The notes beneath the pieces were generated by a model. The model searched no databases, had not been told where the DNA came from, and was given only the letters and a program-made list of their open reading frames with translations. From the NCBI GenBank assembly GCA_017983795.1, contig JAGOAS010000002.1:1-64000 (forward strand): a stretch of 64,000 nucleotides of DNA, given 5' to 3'. Below, piece after piece: positions 35,974 through 45,990 of this stretch. Within the stretch, counting starts at the first letter, position 1. Every line of letters begins with the position of its first letter. The stretch comes from Piscinibacter sp. (GTDB taxonomy: Bacteria > Pseudomonadota > Gammaproteobacteria > Burkholderiales > Burkholderiaceae_C). Both the position numbers and the translations under genes were made by a program.

Positions 35974-37641
35974 TCAGCGCGCGTCGAGCAGAGCGATCAG
36001 CGCGTCGATGGTTCCGTCGCCGGCGCCGTTGCGTGCATCGCGCCTGAGCGTGATCAACGTTTGGCGCAAGCTCTGCGCAGGCAGCGCCGAACGATCGGCG
36101 CGCAGCAGGATGCCGGCGACGGCCGTCTGCACGGCCGCCGACGATGTCTGCCCGTACAGCGCCACCAGGCGCTCCAGCACCTCACGGTCGGACACATAGT
36201 GGCGGCCCAGAGCCTCCAGTGCGCGAATTTGTGCCGGCCCGGCGGACAGCGCGGAAATGCCTTCGGTCAAGCGGCGCAGCTCGCGCACGTCGTCGACCGG
36301 CCGCTGGCGCAGATAGGCCTGCGCCAGCTCGACCTGGGCCTCGTCGCTGCTGAGCAGCGCCTGCAAGGTGGCGGCACGATCCGCGGCGCTGCCCAGGCAG
36401 GCGCGCAAGGCGGCATGGCCGGTGCCGCCGGCCGTCTCGCCCGGCGCCGCGCCGGTGGCGAGCCGCCCGTTCAAGGCCCCGTCGGCGTTGGTGCGGCAGG
36501 CGAGGTGGATCTCCGGCACGCCCACCTCGGGCCGCGCATGCAGTTCGGCGAGCATCGCGATCAGTTCGTCGCGGCGCGCCTGCTCGGTCAGCCAGCCGAC
36601 GTCGCGCGCCAGATCGAACATCGCCACGCGCGTGTCGGGCCGGTCGGCGCGGCGCGCGTAGGCCAGCACGCGCTCGCGTGCCTCCTCGTCGCGTGCGATG
36701 GCCTCCAGCACCTGGGCCGCCAGCGGGTCGTCGCGCACGCCGGCGTCGAGCGATTCGCGCAGCCGCCGGATGCGGTCGAGGTACAGGCGCGCCTCGCCGA
36801 CGTGGCGTTGCAGCAGCCCCTGCACGAACGCGAGCTTGGCGGCCACCGGGCGACGCTCGTCGGCGAACTGGCACATGTCCAGGCGCGTCGCCCAGTTCGG
36901 ATCGGCCGGGGTGAGGCCCGACACGGCGGTCAGCCCGAACGGCGTGAAGGCCGACAGCAGCCGGCTGCTCGTGCGGCCGCGCCCGATATCGCGATCGCCC
37001 GCCTGCTGGAAGTAGCGGTCGAGCACGCGGCTGGCGATCGGCCCGACCGGCGCCGTCGACGAGAAGCCGTAGATGGTCGGCACGCCGTCGAACACCTGGC
37101 GCATGCGGTCGCGGCTGCTCTCGCCCTGCGCCGCGGTCAGCGACTTCAGCTCGCGTTCGGCCTGCTCCTTCGGCACGCCCTCGCGCACCAGGCTGCGCAC
37201 CACCTCGGCGGTCGCACCGCTGTGCGGCTCCGGGTTGAGCGTGTTGCAGCCGAACAGGTAGACCTCCTGCAGGCGCGAGAACAGCGTCGGGCAGGAGCCG
37301 CTGCAGGAGACACGCTCGAGCTCGCTCACCGGCAGGAACTCGCGCGCGTCGAGGCTGTCGGGGAAGAATTCGTTGCCGCCGTCGTAGTGCGCCGAGATCA
37401 CGAGGATGTCGCACGCGACGCCGGCGCGGCAGGAGGAATCGAGCCAGTCGGCACGGCCGCGCTCGACCAGTTCGACGAAGCGGTAGTTCTCGTTGCCAAG
37501 GTGGCGGCGGAAGCTCTCCTTCTCGTCGGGCGAGTTGACGGTGATGGTGCACACCGTCCTGGGCGCGGCACCCGCCGCGGCGAGTAGCAGCGCCAGCACG
37601 GCCGCCGCCAGGCATTCCTTCAACCCACGCACGGCCTGCAT
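35974..37641 (-). CDS. Secreted His/Cys protein, paralog 2 (caspase/CHAT-like peptidase candidate)
   Basis: A 555-residue homolog of the downstream gene along its whole length. It has a signal peptide (about 1-26, LAAAVLALLLAAAGAAP), TVCTITVNSPDEK, DILVISAHYDGG with His85, SCSGSCPTLFSRL and EVYLFGCNTLNPEP with Cys132. The His-Cys distance is 47 residues in both proteins. The first residue after the shared His region varies, but H-x-D-x-G and F-G-C-N-T-L are invariant. The C-terminal half is helical. The start is 9 bp after the stop of the lytic transglycosylase gene, so the genes are co-transcribed. The peptidase assignment is inference from motif layout. Confidence 0.75.
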   Translation of the reverse strand: MQAVRGLKECLAAAVLALLLAAAGAAPRTVCTITVNSPDEKESFRRHLGNENYRFVELVERGRADWLDSSCRAGVACDILVISAHYDGGNEFFPDSLDAREFLPVSELERVSCSGSCPTLFSRLQEVYLFGCNTLNPEPHSGATAEVVRSLVREGVPKEQAERELKSLTAAQGESSRDRMRQVFDGVPTIYGFSSTAPVGPIASRVLDRYFQQAGDRDIGRGRTSSRLLSAFTPFGLTAVSGLTPADPNWATRLDMCQFADERRPVAAKLAFVQGLLQRHVGEARLYLDRIRRLRESLDAGVRDDPLAAQVLEAIARDEEARERVLAYARRADRPDTRVAMFDLARDVGWLTEQARRDELIAMLAELHARPEVGVPEIHLACRTNADGALNGRLATGAAPGETAGGTGHAALRACLGSAADRAATLQALLSSDEAQVELAQAYLRQRPVDDVRELRRLTEGISALSAGPAQIRALEALGRHYVSDREVLERLVALYGQTSSAAVQTAVAGILLRADRSALPAQSLRQTLITLRRDARNGAGDGTIDALIALLDAR

Positions 37642-37650
37642 GCGACGGCC

Positions 37651-38358
37651 CTAGCGCGCGGGCTGCAGCGTCATGCCGGTGGCGCGGCGCGCCTGGCGCT
37701 CCTGCAGCAGCGCCCAGTAGAGCTCCAGCACCAGCTGCACATGGGCGCGCGTCTCGGCGATGTCGGGCAGCCGGCCGCCGTGGCGGCGCACCGTGCCCTC
37801 GCCGGCATTCCAGGCCGCCAGCGCGATGTCGATGCCGCCATGGCGCCGGATCAGGTCGGCGAGCATGCGTGCGCCCGTATTCACGTTGACCTGTGCATCG
37901 AGCAGGCGCGTCTCTGCCGGCGTGCGCCGCTCGGCGGCGGTGCCGTAGCGATCGGCCGCCACCGGGGTGATCTGCATCAGCCCGATCGCGCCGCGCGGCG
38001 ACACGGCCTTGGCATTGAAGCCCGATTCGACGGTGATCACCGCCTTGAGCAGTTCCTCGTCGACGCCGTGCTTCTCGGCCGCCGCGCGCAGCAGCGGCGC
38101 GAGCGCCTTCACCTCGGGCGCGATCTCCAGCCACAGCAGCAGGCCGTCGGCGCGGTCGGTCTTGCCGGGCACGGCTTCGCTGCCGCTGCCGCCCGGCGCA
38201 TCGCCGAGCACGCGCCGGTAGCGCGAATCGACCTGCTGCGGCGCGACGTGCGCCATGCCCTGGCCGTCGACATAGGCCCAGACCTCGGCGCGCGCGGCGG
38301 CAGGCAGCAGCGCGATCGCTGCGGCGGCCGCGAGCGCTGGCACCGGCCACGCGCGCAT
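37651..38358 (-). CDS. Lytic transglycosylase (SLT domain) with N-terminal DUF4124-like segment
   Basis: A 235-residue exported enzyme that cleaves peptidoglycan glycan strands. Residues 1-24 form a signal peptide; 25-50 (EVWAYVDGQGMAHVAPQQVD) resemble a short DUF4124-like segment; the SLT domain follows with catalytic Glu111 in ITVESGFNAKAVSPRGAIGLMQI (in part: VESGFNAKAVSPRGAIGLMQ) and AAWNAGEGTVRRHGG. The start shares one base with the GNAT stop (TGATG), so translation is coupled. It leads into the two secreted paralogs, which suggests a joint envelope role. Confidence 0.9.
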   Translation of the reverse strand: MRAWPVPALAAAAAIALLPAAARAEVWAYVDGQGMAHVAPQQVDSRYRRVLGDAPGGSGSEAVPGKTDRADGLLLWLEIAPEVKALAPLLRAAAEKHGVDEELLKAVITVESGFNAKAVSPRGAIGLMQITPVAADRYGTAAERRTPAETRLLDAQVNVNTGARMLADLIRRHGGIDIALAAWNAGEGTVRRHGGRLPDIAETRAHVQLVLELYWALLQERQARRATGMTLQPAR

Positions 38359-38879
38359 CAGGCCGCTCCCTGCTCCCGCGCGCGTTGCAGCGCCGCGTGC
38401 TCCGGCTCGAGCAGCGACATCACGATCAGCGAATCCCAGCCCTCTGCGGTGCGCACGCTCTCGCGCAAGCGCCCTTCCTCGACGAAGCCTTCGCTGCGGT
38501 AGAGCGCCAGGGCGCGGTCGTTGAGCGATTTCACGTCGAGCCAGAAGCGGTGCGCGCCGAGGTCGCGGAAGGCCATCTGCGCCAGCAGCCGCACGCAGGC
38601 GCGGCCCAGGCCGTGGCCCTGGTCTTCCGGCGTCAGCACCAGGCGCTTGAGCTCCACCGAGCGGTGCGGGTTGCGGCAGCCCTGCAGGATGACGAAGCCG
38701 ACGCGCTCGTTGCCCGCACCCGTCTCGACGATGAAGTGGCGGAAGTCGGGGAAGCGGATCGCGCCCTCGTGCTGCGGGCGCTCCCAGGGCGTGATGAAGG
38801 GCAGGTTGGCCTGGTCCTGTTCGACCGAGATGACGAAGTCGAGGTCCGACAGCATCGTCGGCCGCAGACGAATGTTCAT
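38358..38879 (-). CDS. GNAT-family N-acetyltransferase
   Basis: A 173-residue acetyltransferase of the RimI/RimJ type. The acetyl-CoA-binding block LKRLVLTPEDQGHGLGRACVRLL (in part: VLTPEDQGHGLGRACVR) is at about 78-97, and the C-terminal NDRALALYRSEGFVEEGRLRE is typical of GNAT motif B. The substrate is unknown; both ribosomal proteins and small metabolites are possible. It is the first gene of the operon that runs through the lytic transglycosylase and the two secreted paralogs. A hairpin repeat begins 27 bp upstream of its start. Confidence 0.88.
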   Translation of the reverse strand: MNIRLRPTMLSDLDFVISVEQDQANLPFITPWERPQHEGAIRFPDFRHFIVETGAGNERVGFVILQGCRNPHRSVELKRLVLTPEDQGHGLGRACVRLLAQMAFRDLGAHRFWLDVKSLNDRALALYRSEGFVEEGRLRESVRTAEGWDSLIVMSLLEPEHAALQRAREQGAA

Positions 38880-38905
38880 GCCGTTTCGCGCTCAATCGCA
38901 TGGAT

Positions 38906-38977
38906 CCCGTTCGGGCTGAGCTTGTCGAAGCCCACCGCGTGCCATGCACGGCCCTTCGACAAGCTCAGGGCGAGCGG
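38906..38977. repeat. Dispersed hairpin repeat, copy 2
   Basis: The left arm CCCGTTCGGGCTGAGCTTGT (38906-38925) continues to GTCGAAGC. The right arm (38952-38977) reads CCCTTCGACAAGCTCAGGGC then GAGCGG. It lies between the parE stop and the GNAT start, so transcripts from parE would have to cross it to reach the GNAT operon, or that operon's promoter lies within it. Confidence 0.85.
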
Positions 38978-39003
38978 AGTCTGATGATCGAGGCGACTTC
39001 GTA

Positions 39004-40983
<1,980 letters not shown>

Positions 40984-41018
40984 GCAGAGGATTCTAGGAG
41001 CGGCGAGAATGCCGCCCC

Positions 41019-42311
41019 ATGAGCAACGATCGTCTGCGGGCCGAGCGCCGGGCCGCTCCCAAGCCGGCCCGCATCCCCTCGGGGGATCGACCGACGTACT
41101 CGTCGGGCGAGGGGCTGTCAATGACCCAGGTGCTGCTGTGCGGCGCCGCGGTCGTCACGCTGTCCATGGGCATACGCCACGGCTTCGGCCTGTGGCTGCA
41201 GCCGATCACCATGGATCGTGGCTGGACGCGCGAGACCTTCGCCTTCGCGCTCGCCGTGCAGAACATCGCCTGGGGCATCGCCGGCCCCTTCGCCGGCGCG
41301 CTGGCCGATCGTTTCGGCGCCTTCAAGGTGCTGATCGTCGGCAGCCTGCTGTATTCGCTCGGCCTGGTGACCATGGCGCTCTCGACCACGGGCCTGGCCT
41401 TCGCCGGCAGCGCCGGCCTGCTGCTGGGCATGGCGCAGTCGGGCACCACCTACGCGGTGGTCTACGGCGTGATCGGCCGCAACGTCGCGCCCGAGAAGCG
41501 CAGCTGGGCGATGGGCGTGGCCGCGGCGGCCGGCTCCTTCGGCCAGTTCCTGATGGTGCCGGTGGAGAACTGGCTGATCGGCGGCTTCGGCTGGCAGTCG
41601 GCCCTGTTCGTGCTCGGTTGCCTGGCGCTGGCCATCGTGCCGCTGGCCTTCGGGCTGAAGGAGCCGCCGCGCACCGCGGTGACCGCGCAGCAAAGCCTCG
41701 GCGCCGCGCTGCGCGAGGCCTTCGGCTACCCGAGCTTCCGCTGGCTGATGGCGGGCTATTTCGTGTGCGGCTTCCAGGTCGTCTTCATCGGCGTGCACAT
41801 GCCCAGCTACCTGAAGGACCACGGCCTGACGCCCAATGTCGCGACCACCGCGCTGGCGCTGATCGGCCTGTTCAACGTCTTCGGCACCTACGGCGCCGGC
41901 GTGCTCGGCCAGCGCCTGCCGAAGAAATACATCCTCTCGACCATCTACCTGCTGCGCTCGATCGCAATCGTGGTCTTCCTCGCCGTGCCGCTGACGCCGG
42001 CGAGCGTCTATGTGTTCTCGGCGGTGATGGGCCTGCTGTGGCTGTCCACCGTGCCGCCCACCAACGCGGTGATCGCGCAGATCTTCGGCGTGCAGTACCT
42101 CTCGATGCTGGGCGGCTTCGTCTTCCTCAGCCACCAGGTCGGCAGCTTCCTGGGCGTGTGGCTGGGCGGCAAGCTCTACGACGCCACCGGCAACTACGAC
42201 ACCGTCTGGTGGATCGCGGTCGCGCTGGGCGTGTTCGCGGCCATCGCCAACCTGCCGGTGAAGGAGCGCGCCATCCAGCGCGCGCCGCTCCCGGCCGGCG
42301 CCGCGGCATGA
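41019..42311 (+). CDS. MFS transporter, monocarboxylate/oxalate-formate-like
   Basis: A 430-residue transporter with 12 hydrophobic segments. LSMGIRHGFGLWLQPITMDRGWTRETFAFA (in part: GLWLQPITMDRGWTRETFA, about 57-75) and LADRFGAFKVLIVGSLL near 96-112 are typical of monocarboxylate-porter-like MFS proteins. The substrate is unknown. The start is uncertain: the ATG at 41019 adds 34 polar residues and leaves only 35 bp to the divergent parE start, while the ATG at 41121 is preceded by GAGGGG and starts just before the first membrane helix. The second could be the real one. Confidence 0.88.
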   Translation: MSNDRLRAERRAAPKPARIPSGDRPTYSSGEGLSMTQVLLCGAAVVTLSMGIRHGFGLWLQPITMDRGWTRETFAFALAVQNIAWGIAGPFAGALADRFGAFKVLIVGSLLYSLGLVTMALSTTGLAFAGSAGLLLGMAQSGTTYAVVYGVIGRNVAPEKRSWAMGVAAAAGSFGQFLMVPVENWLIGGFGWQSALFVLGCLALAIVPLAFGLKEPPRTAVTAQQSLGAALREAFGYPSFRWLMAGYFVCGFQVVFIGVHMPSYLKDHGLTPNVATTALALIGLFNVFGTYGAGVLGQRLPKKYILSTIYLLRSIAIVVFLAVPLTPASVYVFSAVMGLLWLSTVPPTNAVIAQIFGVQYLSMLGGFVFLSHQVGSFLGVWLGGKLYDATGNYDTVWWIAVALGVFAAIANLPVKERAIQRAPLPAGAAA

Positions 42312-42430
42312 ACCCGCGCCGCATCGCCGCCTGGGCCGCTGTCGCGGCGGCGCTGCTGCTGGTCTTCGCCGCCTACCTCAAGCCCGACCTGATGATGACC
42401 CTGGCCAACCAGCTCTGGGCCTGCTTCTGA
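42308..42430 (+). CDS. Small single-span membrane protein
   Basis: A 40-residue peptide, MNPRRIAAWAAVAAALLLVF followed by AAYLKPDLMMTLANQLWACF. One hydrophobic helix (about 6-22) follows an Arg-rich start, consistent with N-in topology, and a C-terminal amphipathic segment ends in Trp-Ala-Cys-Phe. Its ATG overlaps the MFS stop (ATGA) and its stop overlaps the methyltransferase start (TGATG), so it is very likely translated. I cannot assign a function; a partner of the MFS transporter is possible. Confidence 0.7.
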   Translation: MNPRRIAAWAAVAAALLLVFAAYLKPDLMMTLANQLWACF

Positions 42431-42969
42431 TGCACGCCTCGCCGGCGCCTTCGCCCTGGGTGCAGCGCTGGTCGGCGCTGCTGCCCGAGCATGCGAGCGT
42501 GCTCGACGTGGCCTGCGGCCCGGGCCGCCACCTGCGCTGGTTCGCGCAGCGCGGCTGCAGCGTCACCGGCGTGGATCGTGATGCGGCCGCGCTCGAGCCA
42601 TTGCGTGCCCTCGGCGAGATCATCGTCGCCGACATCGAGAACGGCCCCTGGCCGCTGGTCGATCGAAGCTTCGACGCGGTGATCGTCACGAACTACCTGT
42701 GGCGCCCGCTGCTGCCGGCCATCGTCGAGTGCGTCGCGCCGGGCGGCGTGCTGCTCTACGAAACCTTCGCCACCGGCAACGAGACCGTCGGCAAACCCTC
42801 GCGGCCGGACTTCCTGCTGCAGCCGGGCGAACTGCTGCGCGCCGCCGCCGGCCTGCGCATCGTCGCCTACGAGGACGGTTTCCTCACCGACCCGGAACGC
42901 TACGTGCAGCGCCTCGCCGCGGTGCGCGAGACGGCGTCATCCGGCGTTGCGCCGCGCTACCCGCTGTAG
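42430..42969 (+). CDS. Class I SAM-dependent methyltransferase
   Basis: A 179-residue methyltransferase of the UbiE/Tehb-like type. Motif [20 protein letters not shown] is at 24-42, the acidic ribose-binding residue in [10 protein letters not shown] near 46-55, and motif IV-like [19 protein letters not shown] near 81-99, then [16 protein letters not shown]. The target molecule is unknown. It is the third gene of a coupled set with the MFS transporter and the small membrane protein. Confidence 0.88.
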   Translation: MHASPAPSPWVQRWSALLPEHASVLDVACGPGRHLRWFAQRGCSVTGVDRDAAALEPLRALGEIIVADIENGPWPLVDRSFDAVIVTNYLWRPLLPAIVECVAPGGVLLYETFATGNETVGKPSRPDFLLQPGELLRAAAGLRIVAYEDGFLTDPERYVQRLAAVRETASSGVAPRYPL

Positions 42970-42995
42970 CCGCCGGGCCCGGTTGCCGCGCCGGC

Positions 42996-43001
42996 TAAAA
43001 T
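42996..43001 (+). promoter_or_regulatory. Candidate -10 box of dapA
   Basis: TAAAAT lies 23 bp upstream of the dapA ATG, in a short A/T-rich patch of an otherwise GC-rich interval. No good -35 box is seen. Confidence 0.35.
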
Positions 43002-43024
43002 CCCCGGATTCACCAGGACGCCCC

Positions 43025-43906
43025 ATGAAGCCCATTGTTGGAAGCATCGTCGCGCTCGTCACGCCGCTGCACGATGACGGCGCTGTCGACTACGACGGCC
43101 TGCGCCGGCTGATCGACTGGCACATCGCGCAAGGCACCGACTGCATCGGCGTGGTCGGCACCACCGGCGAGTCGCCCACCGTCTCGGTCGACGAGCACTG
43201 CGAGATCATCCGCGTGTCGGTGGCGCATGCCAAAGGGCGCGTGCCCATCATGGCCGGCACCGGCGGCAACTCCACGCGCGAGGCCATCGAGCTGTCGCGC
43301 TTCGCCAAGGAAGTCGGCGCGGATTGCACGCTGTCGGTCGTGCCCTACTACAACAAGCCCTCGCAGGAAGGCATCTACCAGCACTTCAAGGCGATCGCCG
43401 AGGCCGTCGACATCCCGATGGTGCTCTACAACGTGCCCGGCCGCACGGTGGCGGACATGCAGCCCGAGACCACGCTGCGCTGCGCCGGGCTGCCCGGCGT
43501 GATCGGCGTGAAGGAAGCCTCCGGCAACATCGAGCGCGCGCAGTGGCTGATCAAGCAGGCGCCCAAGGGCTTCGCCATCTACTCCGGCGACGACGGCACG
43601 GCCATCGCGCTGATGCTGCTGGGCGGCCAGGGCAACGTGAGCGTCACCGCCAACGTCGCTCCCAAGCTGATGCACGAGCTGTGCATCGCGGCGATCGAAG
43701 GCCGCGTGCGCGAGGCCACCGCGATCCAGATGCGCCTGCTGTCGCTGCACAAGGCGCTGTTCTGCGAATCGAGCCCGGCGCCCACCAAGTGGGCCATGAA
43801 GCGCCTCGGCCTGATCGGCGACGCCGTGCGCCTGCCCATCACGCCGCTCACGCCGGCCGGCGAGAAGCAGGTCGAGCAGGCGCTGCGCGACGCCGCGCTG
43901 CTGTGA
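43025..43906 (+). CDS. dapA: 4-hydroxy-tetrahydrodipicolinate synthase
   Basis: DapA condenses pyruvate with aspartate semialdehyde, the first committed step of lysine and diaminopimelate synthesis. The 293-residue TIM barrel has GVVGTTGES (Thr46/Thr47), [12 protein letters not shown] with Tyr109, VLYNVPGRT with Tyr135/Arg140, and the Schiff-base Lys163 in [10 protein letters not shown]. Length and residues are standard. AGGA precedes the ATG. BamC follows 88 bp downstream, the order seen in many proteobacteria. Confidence 0.97.
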   Translation: MKPIVGSIVALVTPLHDDGAVDYDGLRRLIDWHIAQGTDCIGVVGTTGESPTVSVDEHCEIIRVSVAHAKGRVPIMAGTGGNSTREAIELSRFAKEVGADCTLSVVPYYNKPSQEGIYQHFKAIAEAVDIPMVLYNVPGRTVADMQPETTLRCAGLPGVIGVKEASGNIERAQWLIKQAPKGFAIYSGDDGTAIALMLLGGQGNVSVTANVAPKLMHELCIAAIEGRVREATAIQMRLLSLHKALFCESSPAPTKWAMKRLGLIGDAVRLPITPLTPAGEKQVEQALRDAALL

Positions 43907-43994
43907 GGCGCGCCTCGCTCCGCCCCGTCCACAACACCGGCGCCGCGCGCAGCCCGCGCGCGGCCTTCTCGGACCCATTCCGGAGATGTTTCCC

Positions 43995-45119
43995 GTGACC
44001 CGTCTTCCCGCCCTTCTGCCGCTGCGCGGCGCCGCGCTCGCGCTGGCCGTCGCCCTCGCCGGCTGCTCGTCGATCGAGAACTTCGTCTCCGGCGACAAGC
44101 TCGACTACCGCAGCCAGGGCTCGCGCACGCCGGGCCTGGAGGTGCCGCCCGACCTGACGCAGCTGGCACGCGACACGCGCTACGCGCCGAGCGGCGGCGC
44201 CGTGAGCGCCTCCACCCTCCAGGGTGCGGCCGCCACGCCCGCCGCCGTGCAGTCGGCCACCACCGTGGCGCCGACGCAGATCGGCGACGTGCGCATCGAG
44301 CGCGAGGGCAACCAGCGCTGGCTGGTCACGCCGCTCACGCCCGAGCAGCTCTGGCCGCGCCTGCAGGCCTTCTGGAAGGACAGCGGCTTCGTGCTGGTGC
44401 TCGACCAGGCCGCCACCGGGATCATGGAGACCGACTGGAACGAGAACCGCGCCAAGCTGCCGCAGGACGCGGTGCGCCGCACCATCGGCCGCGTCTTCGA
44501 TTCGCTCTACTCCACCGGCGAGCGCGACAAGTTCCGCACCCGCGTGGAACGCACCGCCAAGGGCAGCGAGGTCTACATCAGCCATCGCGGCGTCGAGGAG
44601 GTCTACGTCAACCAGCAGAAGGATTCGACGGTCTGGCAGCCGCGCGCGGCCGACCCGCAGCTGGAAGCGGCCTTCCTGTCGCGCCTGATGCAGAAGCTCG
44701 GCGTGGCCGAGGAAACGGCCAAGACCGCGGTGGCGAACGTGCCGGCGGCGCCGACGCGTGCGCGCATGGTCGCCGGCCAGGTGTCGACGCTGCAGGTCGA
44801 CGACAACTTCGACCGCGCCTGGCGCCGTGTCGGCCTGGCGCTGGATCGCGGCGGCTTCACCGTCGAGGACCGCGACCGCGCACAGGGCCTGTACTTCGTG
44901 CGCTATGTCGACCCGAAGGACGTCGGCAAGGGCGAGCCCGGCTTCTTCGCCAAGCTGTTCGGCAAGACCGACGCCGCCGGCGGCCCGCTGCGCTACCGCG
45001 TGCAGGTCAAGGGCGACGGCGATCGCAGCACCGTGGCCGTGCTCAACGCCCAGGGCGCGCCCGAGGCGGGCGAGAACGGCCAGCGCATCGTCGGCCTGCT
45101 GCTCGAAGAACTGAAGTAA
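43995..45119 (+). CDS. bamC: Outer membrane assembly lipoprotein BamC
   Basis: A lipoprotein of the BAM complex that inserts beta-barrel proteins in the outer membrane. After the signal peptide comes the lipobox LAGCSS (Cys near residue 24), then an unstructured stretch with DYRSQGSRTPGLEVPPDLTQ typical of BamC, and two helix-grip domains (about 95-205 and 265-370). The GTG at 43995 was chosen because GGAG is 9 bases upstream; the ATG at 43986 directly abuts that ribosome binding site and is unlikely. The metallo-beta-lactamase gene follows 10 bp later. Confidence 0.9.
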   Translation: MTRLPALLPLRGAALALAVALAGCSSIENFVSGDKLDYRSQGSRTPGLEVPPDLTQLARDTRYAPSGGAVSASTLQGAAATPAAVQSATTVAPTQIGDVRIEREGNQRWLVTPLTPEQLWPRLQAFWKDSGFVLVLDQAATGIMETDWNENRAKLPQDAVRRTIGRVFDSLYSTGERDKFRTRVERTAKGSEVYISHRGVEEVYVNQQKDSTVWQPRAADPQLEAAFLSRLMQKLGVAEETAKTAVANVPAAPTRARMVAGQVSTLQVDDNFDRAWRRVGLALDRGGFTVEDRDRAQGLYFVRYVDPKDVGKGEPGFFAKLFGKTDAAGGPLRYRVQVKGDGDRSTVAVLNAQGAPEAGENGQRIVGLLLEELK

Positions 45120-45129
45120 GGCCGGCGCC

Positions 45130-45912
45130 GTGCCGATGCGCTTCTGCAGCCTCGGCAGCGGCAGCGGCGGCAACGCGACGGTGGTCGAGGCCCGCGACGG
45201 GCGGCACGTCCATCGTGTCGTGATCGACTGCGGCTTCTCGCTGCGCGAGTTCGAGACGCGGCTGGCGCGTGCCGGACTGCAGCCTTCCGAGCTCGACGCG
45301 GTATTCGTCACCCACGAGCATGGTGACCACGTCGGCTGCGCGCTCGGCCTGGCGCGCCGCCACGGCCTGCCGCTGTGGACCAGCCGTGGCACCTGGCGCG
45401 CCATCGGCGGCGGCGACAGCGGCATCGAACCGAACTTCGCGCGCGACGGCGAGCCCGTGGCCCTCGGCGCACTGCGCCTGCAGCCCTACACCGTGCCGCA
45501 CGACGCGGCCGAGCCGCTGCAGCTGCGCTGCAGCGACGGCGCCGCCAGCCTCGGCGTGCTCACCGATGCCGGCTCCATCACCGCCCACCTGCTCGAACAC
45601 TTGCGCGGCTGCGCGGCGCTGCTGCTCGAATGCAACCACGATGCGCGCATGCTGGCCGGGTCGCGCTATCCGGCGTCGCTGAAGGCGCGCATCGCCGGGC
45701 CGCACGGGCATCTGTCCAACGATGTGGCCGCGCAGATCCTCGCCGAGTGCGCGCATGGCGGCCTGCGCCACGTGGTGGCCGCGCATCTGAGCGAGCAGAA
45801 CAACACACCCGATCTGGCGCGCGCGGCGCTCGCCGCGGCCTGCGGGGCGGCGGCCTCGGACATCCTGGTGGCTCACCCGGCCGAAGGCATCGCCTGGCTG
45901 GACCTCGACTGA
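45130..45912 (+). CDS. MBL-fold metallohydrolase, YycJ-like
   Basis: A 260-residue metallo-beta-lactamase-fold protein. The opening FCSLGSGSGGNATVVE and VFVTHEHGDHVGCALGL (HxHxDH near 61-66) mark the YycJ/WalJ-like group, which includes nucleases; LLECNHDARML and AHLSEQNNTPDLAR are further family blocks with metal-binding His residues. The role here is unknown; DNA or RNA processing is possible. The GTG at 45130, 8 bases after AAGG, is preferred over the ATG at 45136. Confidence 0.9.
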   Translation: MPMRFCSLGSGSGGNATVVEARDGRHVHRVVIDCGFSLREFETRLARAGLQPSELDAVFVTHEHGDHVGCALGLARRHGLPLWTSRGTWRAIGGGDSGIEPNFARDGEPVALGALRLQPYTVPHDAAEPLQLRCSDGAASLGVLTDAGSITAHLLEHLRGCAALLLECNHDARMLAGSRYPASLKARIAGPHGHLSNDVAAQILAECAHGGLRHVVAAHLSEQNNTPDLARAALAAACGAAASDILVAHPAEGIAWLDLD

Positions 45913-45945
45913 GCGAGCGAACGAGCGAGGCGGACGCCCCAAATG

Positions 45946-45969
45946 AAAAGGCCGCCTTGCGGCGGCCTT
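45946..45969 (-). terminator. Terminator between MBL gene and Ala-rich lipoprotein gene
   Basis: AAGGCCGCC (45948-45956) pairs with GGCGGCCTT (45961-45969) around TTGC. On the minus strand it is followed by TTTTCATTT, a good intrinsic terminator for the lipoprotein gene ending at 45991. It may also stop the convergent MBL transcript, with a weaker tail. Confidence 0.8.
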
Positions 45970-45990
45970 CCAGCGATCCGGCGAAGCGGA

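Noticed and set aside
42983-43001. TTGCCG and TAAAAT upstream of dapA as a -35/-10 pair
   Set aside because: The spacing is only 7 bp, too short for a sigma-70 promoter; I keep only the -10 as a weak candidate.
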